Made by a program: the position numbers and the translations under genes
Shown: positions 1 through 8,847 of the stretch, one piece after another
Position numbering within the stretch: the first letter of the stretch is position 1
Layout: each line of letters opens with the position of its first letter
Notes under the pieces: model-generated
The model's database searches: none
The model's input: the letters and a program-made list of their open reading frames with translations, nothing else
What the model was told of the DNA's origin: nothing
NCBI GenBank assembly: GCA_025774845.1
Contig: JALGZP010000032.1
Span: 17,283 to 81,052 of the forward strand
Direction of reading: 5' to 3'
Origin: a bacterium
Lineage (GTDB): Bacteria; Arandabacterota; Arandabacteria; Arandabacterales; Arandabacteraceae
Length of the DNA stretch: 63,770 nucleotides

Positions 1-941
1 GTTATCGATCCCTCGCGCCCGCTTATCATTCCCGATCTCTCGTAGATGCTGGCAAGGTCACTGTAAAGATACCCTGGATAGCCCTTCCTGCTCGGGATCT
101 CCTCCCGCTCGGTCGAGATCTCCCGCAAGGCCTCGCAGTAGTTGGTCATATCGGTAAGAATCACAAGCACATGCATCTTGAGATCGAGTGAAAGGTATTC
201 CGCAACAGTAAGGGCCGCCCGCGGCGTGATCAGCCGCTCAACGCTCGGCGCATCCGCAAGGCTTAAGAACACCACCGCCCGTTCCATCGCACCGGACTCC
301 TCGAAGTTGCGTATGTAGAACATGGCCTCGTCATGCTTGATACCCATGCCTGCAAACACGACCGCAAAGCGCTCCTCCTCACCCACAAGTTTGGCCTGGC
401 GCGCGATCTGCGCGACTATCTGCATGTGTGGGAGCCCGCTTCCCGAAAAGATCGGAAGCTTCTGTCCTCTTACCAGCGTGTTCATTCCGTCAATGGCGGA
501 GATACCGGTCTGGATGTACTGGCGGGGATACTCTCTCGCCGTGGGATTTACGGGAAGACCATTGACATCCCGTTCCTCACCGATGGGATACGGTCCACCA
601 TCGGCGGGTCTACCCAGACCGTCGAACACCCGTCCCATCAACTCGGGCGAGACCGGCATTTTAAGCGGTCGTCCCCTGAAACGTACCCTCGTACTTCCGA
701 GCTTAAGACCCGACGTACCCTCGAACACCTGGACGACTGCGGCGCCACTTGAGACTTCAAGGGTCATACCCAGTCGTATCCGGCCGCTTTCGTCAAGCAC
801 CTCTACAAGCTCGTTGTAGCCGACATCGTGGATACCGCTTATAGCCACGATGGGACCAGAGATCTCGTCTATACCGACGTAATCCCGTTGGTCGAGCAGA
901 TCCCTGTTCTTGTCGCTAAGCGAAGAGGCTTCCGAACTCAT
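1..941 (-). CDS. atpB: V-type ATP synthase/ATPase subunit B (partial, C-terminus cut by window edge)
   Basis: This is the non-catalytic nucleotide-binding-type subunit of the V1/A1 head, which alternates with subunit A in the A3B3 hexamer on the cytoplasmic face. The visible 313 codons run from the N-terminal beta-barrel (GPIVAISG, a VFEGTSGL stretch) through the conserved central domain ([37 protein letters not shown]), ending at the window edge with the family motif SGREGSIT. A catalytic-type P-loop is absent, as expected for B. The start ATG at 941 lies inside the end of the subunit A gene (26 nt overlap, different frame) and has GAGGAG 7 nt upstream. Subunit D would be expected just off the left edge. 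The assignment is secure; only the 3' end is missing. Confidence 0.95.
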   Translation of the reverse strand, partial: MSSEASSLSDKNRDLLDQRDYVGIDEISGPIVAISGIHDVGYNELVEVLDESGRIRLGMTLEVSSGAAVVQVFEGTSGLKLGSTRVRFRGRPLKMPVSPELMGRVFDGLGRPADGGPYPIGEERDVNGLPVNPTAREYPRQYIQTGISAIDGMNTLVRGQKLPIFSGSGLPHMQIVAQIARQAKLVGEEERFAVVFAGMGIKHDEAMFYIRNFEESGAMERAVVFLSLADAPSVERLITPRAALTVAEYLSLDLKMHVLVILTDMTNYCEALREISTEREEIPSRKGYPGYLYSDLASIYERSGMISGREGSI

Positions 942-2685
942 GTATTGACTCCTCGAGCTTCTTATGAAGCTCGTCGAGTTTCTCCGGCTGGTCGTTGGGA
1001 CACTCGAACTTCATCTGCATTATGTCCCTGACGACCGGGAGTTTCTTAAGACCCACAAGCGTACCACCCTTCTTGATCGCGTCCGATCCGAGGGTGTAGA
1101 AACTGATGATTATCTTAAGCATCCTGTATTGCTTTTCCGCGACACAGAAAGCATCAACCTCATCGAAGGCGTTCTGCTGGAGGAACGCATCCTTAAACAT
1201 CCGGGCGACTTCCAAGATCAGGCGCTGGCTGTCGGGAAGCACATCGGCCCCGACCAGTTTGACCACTCGCTCAAGCCGTGCTTCACGCTGCATGATGGAG
1301 GCTATCGTCGACCTCAGTTCCTTCGAGTCACCACGTGTCCTCTCCTCCCACCACTCGGCGACGTCGTCTGCGTACTCGGTGTAGCTCTCAAGCCAGCTTA
1401 CGGATGGGTAGTGCCTGGCATTTGCGAGCTGCTTATCAAGTGCCCAGAAGGCTCTTACAAAGCGCTTGGTGTGTTGGGTCACAGGTTCGGAGAAGTCACC
1501 TCCCGGTGGCGAGACGGCACCTATCGTTGTGATCGAACCTTCCCTACCCGAAAGTGTTTCCACCATACCCGCGCGTTCATAAAACTCAGCCAGCCGCGTG
1601 GGAAGATATGCCGGGAAGCCTTCATCGGCGGGCATCTCCTCCATCCTCCCCGACAGTTCCCTCAGGGCCTCGGCCCATCTCGACGTCGAATCGGCCATCA
1701 CGGCAACGTGATAACCCATGTCTCTGTAATACTCGGCTATGGTGATACCTGTGTAGATGCTTGCTTCCCTTGCTGCGACCGGCATGTTGGATGTGTTTGC
1801 TATGAGAATCGTACGCTCCATCAAGTATCTGCCGGTACGGGGATCGACCAGCTTGGGAAACTCGAGTAAGACTTCGGTCATTTCGTTCCCTCGCTCGCCA
1901 CACCCTATATAGACAACAATGTCGGCGTCACACCACTTGGCCAGCGCGTGCTGGATCATGGTCTTGCCGGTGCCGAATCCACCGGGTACGACCACGACCC
2001 CGCCCCGTGCGACCGGAAACAGTGTATCAAGGACACGCTGCCCCGTTATTAGAGGAGTCACGTGGGGCTGCCGGTTCGCGTAAGGTCTGCCGGTTCTGAC
2101 GGGCCACTTCTGAAAGAGTCTTATCTCCCTGTCGTCACCGTTACCTGAGATCCGGGCAACGACATCATCAACCGAATAATCACCCTCCTGTACGATCTCG
2201 ACGACGTTACCCGCAACCCCGGGTGGTAGCATAATCCGGTGCTCAATGAGATCGGTCTCCTGGACGGTACCGATTATCATACCAGGTGAGGCGTGGCCAC
2301 CAACCTTGACGAGCGGGCTAAAGTGCCAGGTCCTGTCCCTGTCAAGGGCTGGAACGTGAACACCCTTCGACACGAAATCACCCGATCTCAACCTGATCAC
2401 ATCGAGCGGACGCTGGACGCCGTCATAGATGCCGCCTATCAGACCCGGTCCCAGCTCGACCGAGAGCGGTTCACCCTGACCATAGACGGGTGCGCCCGGA
2501 CGAAGGCCCGTCGTATCTTCATAGACTTGTATCCAGGCCGACTTATGCCGGACCCTTACAACCTCACCCACCAGCCGTTCGGCTCCGACGAAGACCAGCT
2601 CAAGCATCTCGACACCAACCACCTCGCGTGCCTCGATGACGGGTCCGACTATCCGGCCGACTTTTCCAATGATCCTCTCAGGCAT
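916..2685 (-). CDS. atpA: V-type ATP synthase/ATPase catalytic subunit A
   Basis: This is the catalytic subunit of the V1/A1 sector, which hydrolyses or makes ATP and drives the central rotor. Its 589 residues are the normal family length. The Walker A loop is PGGFGTGKT at about residues 234-242, followed by the family block [10 protein letters not shown] and the catalytic-region motif [12 protein letters not shown]. The A-specific bulge (non-homologous region) occupies roughly residues 110-200. The start at 2685 overlaps the end of subunit E by 8 nt, consistent with translational coupling in one operon transcribed leftward. The P-loop reads GGFGTGKT rather than the GPFGSGKT of archaeal and eukaryotic enzymes; it keeps GxxGxGKT, so activity is expected. 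Confidence 0.97.
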   Translation of the reverse strand: MPERIIGKVGRIVGPVIEAREVVGVEMLELVFVGAERLVGEVVRVRHKSAWIQVYEDTTGLRPGAPVYGQGEPLSVELGPGLIGGIYDGVQRPLDVIRLRSGDFVSKGVHVPALDRDRTWHFSPLVKVGGHASPGMIIGTVQETDLIEHRIMLPPGVAGNVVEIVQEGDYSVDDVVARISGNGDDREIRLFQKWPVRTGRPYANRQPHVTPLITGQRVLDTLFPVARGGVVVVPGGFGTGKTMIQHALAKWCDADIVVYIGCGERGNEMTEVLLEFPKLVDPRTGRYLMERTILIANTSNMPVAAREASIYTGITIAEYYRDMGYHVAVMADSTSRWAEALRELSGRMEEMPADEGFPAYLPTRLAEFYERAGMVETLSGREGSITTIGAVSPPGGDFSEPVTQHTKRFVRAFWALDKQLANARHYPSVSWLESYTEYADDVAEWWEERTRGDSKELRSTIASIMQREARLERVVKLVGADVLPDSQRLILEVARMFKDAFLQQNAFDEVDAFCVAEKQYRMLKIIISFYTLGSDAIKKGGTLVGLKKLPVVRDIMQMKFECPNDQPEKLDELHKKLEESIHEFGSLFA

Positions 2686-3328
2686 CGGTCTTAAGAACCT
2701 CTCTTACAATCACCGATCTCAAGGCCGGCTTCATCCGTTCAAGCCGGCGCCCAAAACTGTTATCGAAGTTTATCCTGCCCTGTCCCGAGACAGCGACACA
2801 CCCTCCCCCGGTAAGCGCAGGGTCAATCTCAAGCGTGATCTTAATCTCGCGCCCCGCTCGTTCGCCAGCGCGTTGCCTTATCTCTTCGAGTAGATTGTCA
2901 TCAGCGAGGTCTTTGTCCTCCCCACCCATCTTGAGTGTGACCCCGGACTCCCCCACCGCGGAGATCGCCTCAACCGCAAGGTTGGTGAGGGCCTTCCGGT
3001 ACTCGGCCGGATTCTCCCTGATCTTATGAAGCTCCTGTTCAATCGTTTCGAACACTTTCGAAATCGCCTCTTCCCTGGCCCTGAGTACCATCCGCTTGGC
3101 CTCTATATGGCCGGTTGCGATCAGTTTAGATTTCAGGGTGCCGGCTTTGGCTTCAGCCTTTCCGATGATGTCTTTGCGGATCTTATCCGCATCACCTTCG
3201 GCTTTTCGGTTTTCACTCCGTTCGCTGCGTCTGGCATTATCGACCACCCGCCTGGCCTGAGACTCACCGTCACTGATGATCTTCTCTATGATGCCTTCTT
3301 CAGGAGCTGTATCCGGCTGTTCAATCAT
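2678..3328 (-). CDS. atpE: V-type ATPase subunit E (peripheral stalk)
   Basis: A 216-residue protein with a long charged, alanine-rich N-terminal helix (about residues 5-110, e.g. IISDGESQARRVVDNARRSE) and a compact C-terminal alpha/beta domain. This is the layout of the E subunit, which forms the peripheral stator stalk with the H/G subunit and caps the A3B3 head. The assignment rests on this architecture and on its place between F and A. Its ATG overlaps the stop of subunit F in an ATGA junction. Sequence in this family is weakly conserved, so context carries much of the confidence. Confidence 0.85.
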   Translation of the reverse strand: MIEQPDTAPEEGIIEKIISDGESQARRVVDNARRSERSENRKAEGDADKIRKDIIGKAEAKAGTLKSKLIATGHIEAKRMVLRAREEAISKVFETIEQELHKIRENPAEYRKALTNLAVEAISAVGESGVTLKMGGEDKDLADDNLLEEIRQRAGERAGREIKITLEIDPALTGGGCVAVSGQGRINFDNSFGRRLERMKPALRSVIVREVLKTDA

Positions 3329-3630
3329 ATACTTATTCCTATTGCCTTGCGGACCACATCCTCGATCCCCGGTCGCTCCGGCGACGGGCCGGAAGCATCT
3401 GGAATCTCGAGCACCAGTGGAAATCCCATACCGTAGAGCCTGGCATCCACTTCATCTCGTATTCTGTCCGCGACCGCTTCGGTGACAAGCACTATACCCA
3501 GGTCTTTACGCGACACAGCCTCATCAAGCGCCGCCAGGGCATCCTCCCTCTCCTCCGCCTGTCTTCCCTCGATACCCACCAGACGGAATCCTAAAACGGT
3601 CTGCCTGTCCCCGATCACAAAGAATTTCAT
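3325..3630 (-). CDS. atpF: V-type ATPase subunit F (central rotor)
   Basis: A 101-residue protein beginning MKFFVIGDRQTVLGFRLVGI, the typical opening of the F subunit (NtpG in Enterococcus naming), which binds subunit D in the rotor shaft and may regulate hydrolysis. The FRLVGI motif and an IVLVTEAVAD-like strand in the middle are characteristic. It sits 1 nt from the preceding proteolipid gene and overlaps the next gene (E) by 4 nt. Subunit D, its rotor partner, is not in the window and should lie beyond subunit B. Confidence 0.9.
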   Translation of the reverse strand: MKFFVIGDRQTVLGFRLVGIEGRQAEEREDALAALDEAVSRKDLGIVLVTEAVADRIRDEVDARLYGMGFPLVLEIPDASGPSPERPGIEDVVRKAIGISI

Positions 3631-3631
3631 A

Positions 3632-3997
3632 CTATACCTTGCCGAGTATCATGATTGCTATGATCAAGCCATAGATTGCTATACCCTCTGCAAGACCTAC
3701 GAAGATAAGTGTCCTGCCCGCAACCTCTGGTTTCTCCCCGACCGCTCCGACGGCGGCGGCACCCACGTACGCAACCGCGATACCCGCTCCGAGACAACCA
3801 AACGCCGTAGCTATCGCCGCGGCCAGGAATGCCCATCCCATGACACTTGAGTCGACCGTCTTTGCCGCCTGCCCATGCTCGGCCTGCGCCCTTGCCATGG
3901 ATACCGTGAAGATCGATAGCACCACCAGCACAACGATCGTAAAGGAGATCATTATAATCTTCTGAATACCGGGTCTCCTGTTCACCTCATTCACCAC
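3632..3997 (-). CDS. atpK: V-type ATPase proteolipid subunit K (rotor ring, single hairpin)
   Basis: The membrane rotor-ring subunit that carries the coupling ion. The 121 residues contain a hydrophobic N-terminal leader (about 12-38, ending ARAQA, likely cleaved), then one two-helix hairpin: helix 1 at about 54-85 (Gly/Ala rich) and helix 2 at about 95-119 with the ion-binding carboxylate Glu104 in GLAEGIAIYG. The mature protein is thus a two-helix F-type-sized c subunit, not the four-helix duplicated form. Helix 1 has no Gln, and Glu104 is followed by Gly, not Ser/Thr, so the usual sodium ligands are missing. The GTG at 3997 overlaps the end of subunit I by 11 nt. Confidence 0.93.
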   Translation of the reverse strand: MVNEVNRRPGIQKIIMISFTIVVLVVLSIFTVSMARAQAEHGQAAKTVDSSVMGWAFLAAAIATAFGCLGAGIAVAYVGAAAVGAVGEKPEVAGRTLIFVGLAEGIAIYGLIIAIMILGKV

Positions 3998-5987
3998 CTT
4001 TCACGCTCTGAGGCTGGGGACGACTCCCCACAATTTCTGCGGGCTCATACTTCGAACCCAAACCCTTAAAGAACTTACCGAAGAACTCATAATACTCCAA
4101 CCTTAAAGCCTGGATCGTGACCACCAGTCCCTCGAGCAGGATTATTACAAGATTGCCAAGGATAAGGACAACCCACGAAAGCACCAGTCCGCCCGACCTT
4201 TGAGAGACCACATCGGCCAGGGTAAAAACCGCTACAAAAAGCCCGGCATGCGCGAGCCCGAATGCCGCGACACGGATAAAGGATACAGTATTGGCCAGGT
4301 ATCCCATCAGTATCTCGAGGATTTCGACGGCGGTTTCCATTATGTAAGTAGCGAAGCCATCCGGCCACGTCCGGTGACGCTTCCCGATCGCTCTGAGAAT
4401 CGGCGCCCGCACAGCGAACAGCGCGAGCGGCGCAATAAAGAGCCCGTAGAAAATCGCCGGGTTGGGCGTCCCCCCGTCCGAGGCCATGAACTTGATCACA
4501 AGACCCACACCCGCCCAGTAGACCACTCCCACGAGCGGTCCCGACTTGTCGAAGAAATTCTCGACAAACGAATGCGTCCTCAGTGAGTTTATGATGTTTA
4601 GAATTATACCCAGGCTTACGACCACGATACCGAAACCGATCGCCACCTTGAAAAGATCCGTGATGTTCTCAAGCGGCTTCATCCAGACAGTGGGGAGCAG
4701 TTCCTCAAGTCCGAAGAAGCTGCCGTAGAGGATCCCGAAGCCGATTGAGGCTGCCCCGCAGTAGACGGCAAGCTTCCCGGCATCGCGCCAGCGGGTTGAC
4801 TTGATCGCCATCGCAATGCCCGCCACCAGGAGCACAAGACCGTGACCGACATCTCCGAACATCATTCCGAACATCAGGAGAAACGTGATCCCGACAAAAA
4901 TCGTCGGATCGATCATCCGGTATGATGGGGTACCGTAGCCCGAGACCAGCATTTCAAAAGGCTTAAGAAACGGAGGCTGCTTAAACAGCACGGGGACCTC
5001 CACCTCGCCCCCGGCCGGGTCGGTGAGTTTCTCCGCCCCGGTGACCTCTACTATGGCCCTCCCATCCGTTTTCTCTTTGAGTGCGGCAACGAGAGCATCG
5101 GTCTTTCCACGTGGTACCCAGCCGGAGAAGAGACATGTCTTCTCCGTAAGTTTGCAGTAGTTCTTTATGTCGAGAAGCAGAATCGCGGCTTCAACCCTGG
5201 CGAGCATATCTTTGAGCAGGGGAAGCACACTATCCTGCTTGCCTTCAAGATCGCGCTTCACCTTGTCGAGCTCATCCTCGACTTCCTCTATCTCACCGGC
5301 GATCTTGGACTCGATCTCTGATGAGATGCTGCTTAGATCCTCAGGCAGCCTGGTCTTTGCAAAGCCGACCTGACCGAGCGCATCCACCAGCCTGGATCTG
5401 TCCTTTCTCAAGACAACGGTGAGGATGGATACGTTCTTCCCGTCCTGTTTGTAGGGCAGTACTACCGAAGGCACAGAAGCAAGCTGCGTTCTCAGGGTTT
5501 CAATCTGTGACTCCGCGATTGTCCCGATCTCACTTGCAAGCAGGCTTGAACGCATGAGGCCCCGCACGGGAAGCCCGGCTGGTACAAAGGCCTCTACCTG
5601 GGAACGGAAACTCTTAAGCTCACTCAGCTTCTCAGTGAGGGATCTCCTTGATGTGAGGATGGGGGCAAGTTCATTTTCGATCTTCGCGATATCCGTATCG
5701 ATCTTGCGAAGATCGACTATACCAATATCTTCACCCTTGCCCGGCTCGCTCTCCGGGGACGAGGGTGCGATCTCCTCCATGATCTCGCTGATCTTGCGGC
5801 GGCGTCTGGAATAGTCGTTTGACAGGCTCTCCACGCCTACATCCTGAAGGTCCTCCGCCCACTCGTCGATCTCCGTGATTCTGGTAAGGTGAAGCACGCC
5901 CGTCCGCGCTATCTCTTCGAAGACCGCCTCCATGTCGTCTTTCATTATGACGACACTGACGCGGTTCATCCTTTCGGCAACGAGCAT
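3987..5987 (-). CDS. atpI: V-type ATPase subunit I (membrane stator, a-subunit homologue)
   Basis: The 666-residue stator membrane subunit that forms the two ion half-channels against the K ring. The N-terminal half (about 1-340) is cytoplasmic with long coiled-coil stretches. The C-terminal half has about seven to eight membrane helices, with landmarks MMFGDVGHG, GSFFGLEELLP and FIRVAAFGLAHAGLF; the Arg of FIRVAAF is the position expected to face the ring carboxylate. Length and motifs match the family. ATG at 5987 has GAGGTAGG upstream, and the gene begins 7 nt after subunit C. It is followed by K with a short overlap. Confidence 0.96.
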   Translation of the reverse strand: MLVAERMNRVSVVIMKDDMEAVFEEIARTGVLHLTRITEIDEWAEDLQDVGVESLSNDYSRRRRKISEIMEEIAPSSPESEPGKGEDIGIVDLRKIDTDIAKIENELAPILTSRRSLTEKLSELKSFRSQVEAFVPAGLPVRGLMRSSLLASEIGTIAESQIETLRTQLASVPSVVLPYKQDGKNVSILTVVLRKDRSRLVDALGQVGFAKTRLPEDLSSISSEIESKIAGEIEEVEDELDKVKRDLEGKQDSVLPLLKDMLARVEAAILLLDIKNYCKLTEKTCLFSGWVPRGKTDALVAALKEKTDGRAIVEVTGAEKLTDPAGGEVEVPVLFKQPPFLKPFEMLVSGYGTPSYRMIDPTIFVGITFLLMFGMMFGDVGHGLVLLVAGIAMAIKSTRWRDAGKLAVYCGAASIGFGILYGSFFGLEELLPTVWMKPLENITDLFKVAIGFGIVVVSLGIILNIINSLRTHSFVENFFDKSGPLVGVVYWAGVGLVIKFMASDGGTPNPAIFYGLFIAPLALFAVRAPILRAIGKRHRTWPDGFATYIMETAVEILEILMGYLANTVSFIRVAAFGLAHAGLFVAVFTLADVVSQRSGGLVLSWVVLILGNLVIILLEGLVVTIQALRLEYYEFFGKFFKGLGSKYEPAEIVGSRPQPQSVKGGE

Positions 5988-5994
5988 TCTGTGC

Positions 5995-7035
5995 CTACCT
6001 CAACCCGTGAAGCCTGTTCAAGATGTCGCCCTCACCGGCGCCAAGCGCTTTCCCGGCGAAGACCGTATGCAGGTTCCTGAGCTCGGACCGCTTCAGGAGA
6101 TAGAATGCAAACACACAGCCGATGCTGAACGGGAAACCTGCAAGTGCAGTTCTTGCCGTATCGACGGCCATCTCACGAACCATGCTCTCCATCAGGGTGA
6201 GCGTGTCAAGCTGCGGTGCGGTCTCACTCTCCCTCAAGAGATGATCGGGCAGAAGGCCTGACTTGATTTCCTTGAGACGATCCAATGTGAGACCGGGCTC
6301 ACCGAGGTTTCTCGATAACTCCGTCGGTGCGGGAATTATGAACTCGTGAAAACTGCCCGGTTCAATCCCATGATACTCAATCAGCCGCATCAGCCAGGAA
6401 AGATTGAGCATGTCGATCTCGGTCGAGACTATCTTTTCGGCCTGCGCGGCATCTTTGCCGCCAAGACCTCTTATCGCTCCGAGCAGTCTGGTGTAGTAGT
6501 CACGCTCCAGTGCGATCTCCACAAAGAAGATCGACTGCTTGACCCTGTAAGTCTTAACGCTGGCGCTCACGGGCTCGAAGTACGGGGTGAGTCTGAGGAC
6601 AAGTGCGATCTCCTCCAGGGTTTCGGCCTCGGTAACATCATAGACCGGGACGTCATTGACGAGCGATGGATAGGTGAGGTACTCCTGAAGACTCAGGTCC
6701 TTGCCGTGCCAGAGCCTGAGAGCGAACTCGAGATTGTCCACCTCCCAACGTGCAAGGAGGTCGGTACCTACCTCGTGGGGCTTGCCCCTCAGCGCATGGA
6801 TCGATCTCTTAAAGCGCAGGGCGGTTGCTTCGCGCAGGATCTTCTCGATGCCCAGCACATCTCCCGGTGGATCTTCAGGTATCCAGTCTTCGTATGAGGT
6901 CTTTCTCAGTGCCAGCCAGGTGCCTTCGGGGGATTCGCTCCGGGTGATGGCTTCAAAATCGGCTCTGGTAAGGAGTTCCGACAGCATCGTCCGTGTGATT
7001 GCATTGGTAGTTGCGTACCTCGCCAGCGATCTCAT
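5995..7035 (-). CDS. atpC: V-type ATPase subunit C (d-subunit homologue)
   Basis: A 346-residue, mostly helical protein with the C/d-subunit pattern: an N-terminal RSLARYATTNAITRTM segment, repeated aromatic-acidic helices, and a C-terminal VFAFYLLKRSELRNLHTVFAGKA-type segment near residues 305-330, of which YLLKRSELRNL is a family hallmark. The protein forms the socket joining the central stalk (D/F) to the K ring. The ATG at 7035 overlaps the end of subunit H in an ATGA junction. The gene stands second in the operon, ahead of I and K, whereas in many archaeal operons it follows E. Confidence 0.93.
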   Translation of the reverse strand: MRSLARYATTNAITRTMLSELLTRADFEAITRSESPEGTWLALRKTSYEDWIPEDPPGDVLGIEKILREATALRFKRSIHALRGKPHEVGTDLLARWEVDNLEFALRLWHGKDLSLQEYLTYPSLVNDVPVYDVTEAETLEEIALVLRLTPYFEPVSASVKTYRVKQSIFFVEIALERDYYTRLLGAIRGLGGKDAAQAEKIVSTEIDMLNLSWLMRLIEYHGIEPGSFHEFIIPAPTELSRNLGEPGLTLDRLKEIKSGLLPDHLLRESETAPQLDTLTLMESMVREMAVDTARTALAGFPFSIGCVFAFYLLKRSELRNLHTVFAGKALGAGEGDILNRLHGLR

Positions 7036-7349
7036 TCCTCAAGCCCGCTTATCTTGCGCACGGCCTGCGTAATCAGCGAGAAGTCTTCCACGGCTGCACT
7101 CGCGACAACCAGGTCGGCCCTGGCTTTCGCTTCGGCTATTATGCGCTCTTTCTCGGTCTCAGCTTCCTGCCTGGCCTTATCAAGAAGATCCTGTGCTTCT
7201 CCTCGGGCATCTTCCCGCGTTTCTTCTATGATCTTACGGCCTTCGCTGCGGGCGGACTCGACTATGGCCCGCGCTTCCTCCCGGGCCTCCTTCGCCATCC
7301 GCTTCGCATCCTGCTCAGCTTTGAGGATCTTCTCGATGACTTCTTTCAA
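7032..7349 (-). CDS. atpH: V-type ATPase subunit H/G (peripheral-stalk coiled coil)
   Basis: A 105-residue, almost entirely coiled-coil protein rich in Glu, Lys, Arg and Ala (EAREEARAIVESARSEGRK and similar heptads). This is the usual form of the small stator-stalk subunit that pairs with subunit E. It is the first gene of the ATPase operon. I place the start at a TTG at 7349 because GGGGAG stands 7 nt upstream and the protein then begins KEVIEKILKAE as in relatives; an in-frame TTG at 7370 has no ribosome-binding site. The 240 bp upstream hold only repeat-like sequence. Confidence 0.85.
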   Translation of the reverse strand: MKEVIEKILKAEQDAKRMAKEAREEARAIVESARSEGRKIIEETREDARGEAQDLLDKARQEAETEKERIIAEAKARADLVVASAAVEDFSLITQAVRKISGLEE

Positions 7350-7394
7350 GGTGACACTCCCCAGTGTCAATGCGAGGCTGCTTTACTTTTCAGC

Positions 7395-7429
7395 GTCATT
7401 GCGAGACTCGAAGAGCCGCGGCAACCTCG
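7395..7429. repeat. Degenerate GTCATTGCGAG-type interspersed repeat
   Basis: The stretch begins GTCATTGCGAG and ends GCAACCTCG, with a G+A-rich middle. It resembles the common bacterial interspersed element of the form GTCATTGCGAG...GCAATCTC seen in many environmental genomes. A second partial copy (GTCAATGCGAGG) lies 20-30 bp to the left. It sits just upstream of the ATPase operon and could overlap its promoter. Recognition is from memory of the repeat family. Confidence 0.45.
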
Positions 7430-7590
7430 TATTTCCAATCAATAGCCGCACTATAAACCACTCCCCAAGTACCGTCAAGGGAAACACCGGAAAGTGCGGC
7501 CTCAACCACGGTCGAAGCACCCCGCTCCACTCACCAGCATCCTGCAGGTTGAGCACCCATCGAGCCGCAGACGGAGGTTTGGGCCTTCGG

Positions 7591-8757
7591 CTATCTCGCC
7601 GGTTTGAACTTGAAAAGCCGGTATGGTTCCTTTGCGTCGGTACCGAGATGAATCTGTGATGTCGTCACATACATGTACCCATCCCGGCCCCGGGCGAAAC
7701 TGTCCGGCCACCTGAGGCGCTTGTCCTTCACAACTGTCTCGGCCCTGTCGAGCGCCGCAAATGTCTTTATTGCGTCATCTTCTATCGCAGTGAGATAGAG
7801 ATAATCATCCGGACCGAACTCGATACCGTCGGCGGCGCCGGTCGTGCCCATCGATTCAACCTTTGTCCCGAGCAGAGCCTCGGGAAGCGCGGGATCGAGA
7901 AGCCAGCGGGTCTCGACCCGGTAAAGGGTTCTTGCCGTGAGGGCCTGGTAGTAGAGGTAGCGGCCGTCGTTAGTTAGCGCCAACCCGTCGGAGTGAACCT
8001 CGGGTGCGTTCCCACCCCTGCGCCACTCGCTGCCGCCGATCTTGAGAACTACCTTCTCTGACTTCGTGGAAGGATGATTGCCGAGCAGCCGTCTGGCCTT
8101 GCCTTTGGCCAGCTCGACAACAATTATCGCTCCCAGACCGGAGTCCGTGATGTAGGCAACGTTCTTCCCGGTATCCACCCTGACATCATTGAGATAGCTG
8201 GCCGGCGGGGCAACGGTCTCATCGAAGATTATCTTCTGTACAACCTTGTTCTTACCTATATCCACCTTGAGGAGTTTGGGACCACCGGGTACTACTCCAC
8301 CGAACATGGGGTTCGCAGGGTCGAGTATCCAGAGAAAGTCCTTTTCATCGATGTAGACACTCTGGACGCAGACGAAATGATCGCCGGGTTCGCTGGAACC
8401 ATCCCACTTGTTCCAGTTCTCATCAGGATAAGGCACGACTTTGCCCGGTGCGTGTATCTCGCCCACCGAAAACGCGACATCGTCCGACCAGCGTGGATAG
8501 TTGACGAAGATCCGCCCATCCTCCGATACCGCCACACCGGTCCAGAGCCTGTCGGAACTTGCGACCTCTACAAGTTTGACCTCAGGCTTCACATAGGACG
8601 GTTTTGCGGGTGAAGCCGGGGCCGGGGGCGCTTCCTGTTCCGCCTGACGGCTCCCTCTCAGCGGACGTAAGGGCCGGCACCCCCCAACGAGTACCGCCAG
8701 AAATGTGATTACCACAACAGCCACGATTACTGACCTGGTGCATGCATAGCTTCTCAT
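7591..8757 (-). CDS. Yellow/MRJP-like beta-propeller lipoprotein
   Basis: A 388-residue exported lipoprotein: a hydrophobic signal segment (about 8-24) ends in the lipobox LVGGC, and a Pro/Ala-rich linker follows. The rest resembles the yellow/major royal jelly protein-like beta-propeller family (gluconolactonase fold), with landmarks ENWNKWDGSSEPGDHFV, SVYIDEKDFLWILDP, YLNDVRVD, AYITDSGLGAIIV and SDGLALTNDGRYLYY. Bacterial members are secreted or periplasmic and of unknown substrate; some propellers of this fold hydrolyse lactones. ATG at 8757 has AGGAGGG upstream. It follows the C11 protease on the same strand by about 90 bp and may be cotranscribed with it. Family call is good, function open. 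Confidence 0.7.
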   Translation of the reverse strand: MRSYACTRSVIVAVVVITFLAVLVGGCRPLRPLRGSRQAEQEAPPAPASPAKPSYVKPEVKLVEVASSDRLWTGVAVSEDGRIFVNYPRWSDDVAFSVGEIHAPGKVVPYPDENWNKWDGSSEPGDHFVCVQSVYIDEKDFLWILDPANPMFGGVVPGGPKLLKVDIGKNKVVQKIIFDETVAPPASYLNDVRVDTGKNVAYITDSGLGAIIVVELAKGKARRLLGNHPSTKSEKVVLKIGGSEWRRGGNAPEVHSDGLALTNDGRYLYYQALTARTLYRVETRWLLDPALPEALLGTKVESMGTTGAADGIEFGPDDYLYLTAIEDDAIKTFAALDRAETVVKDKRLRWPDSFARGRDGYMYVTTSQIHLGTDAKEPYRLFKFKPAR

Positions 8758-8847
8758 AGTATCCCTCCTGCCATGATAGTCGGAGCCATCTTCAACCCTC
8801 TTGGGAAATCGGACGTCAAGTACATCGCCTTTACACGTATGTCCGGA

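Noticed and set aside
964-1869. Long plus-strand frame (301 codons) opposite the ATPase A gene
   Set aside because: It is antisense to a fully supported catalytic subunit, has no ribosome-binding site and no recognisable domain; long shadow frames are expected at this GC content.
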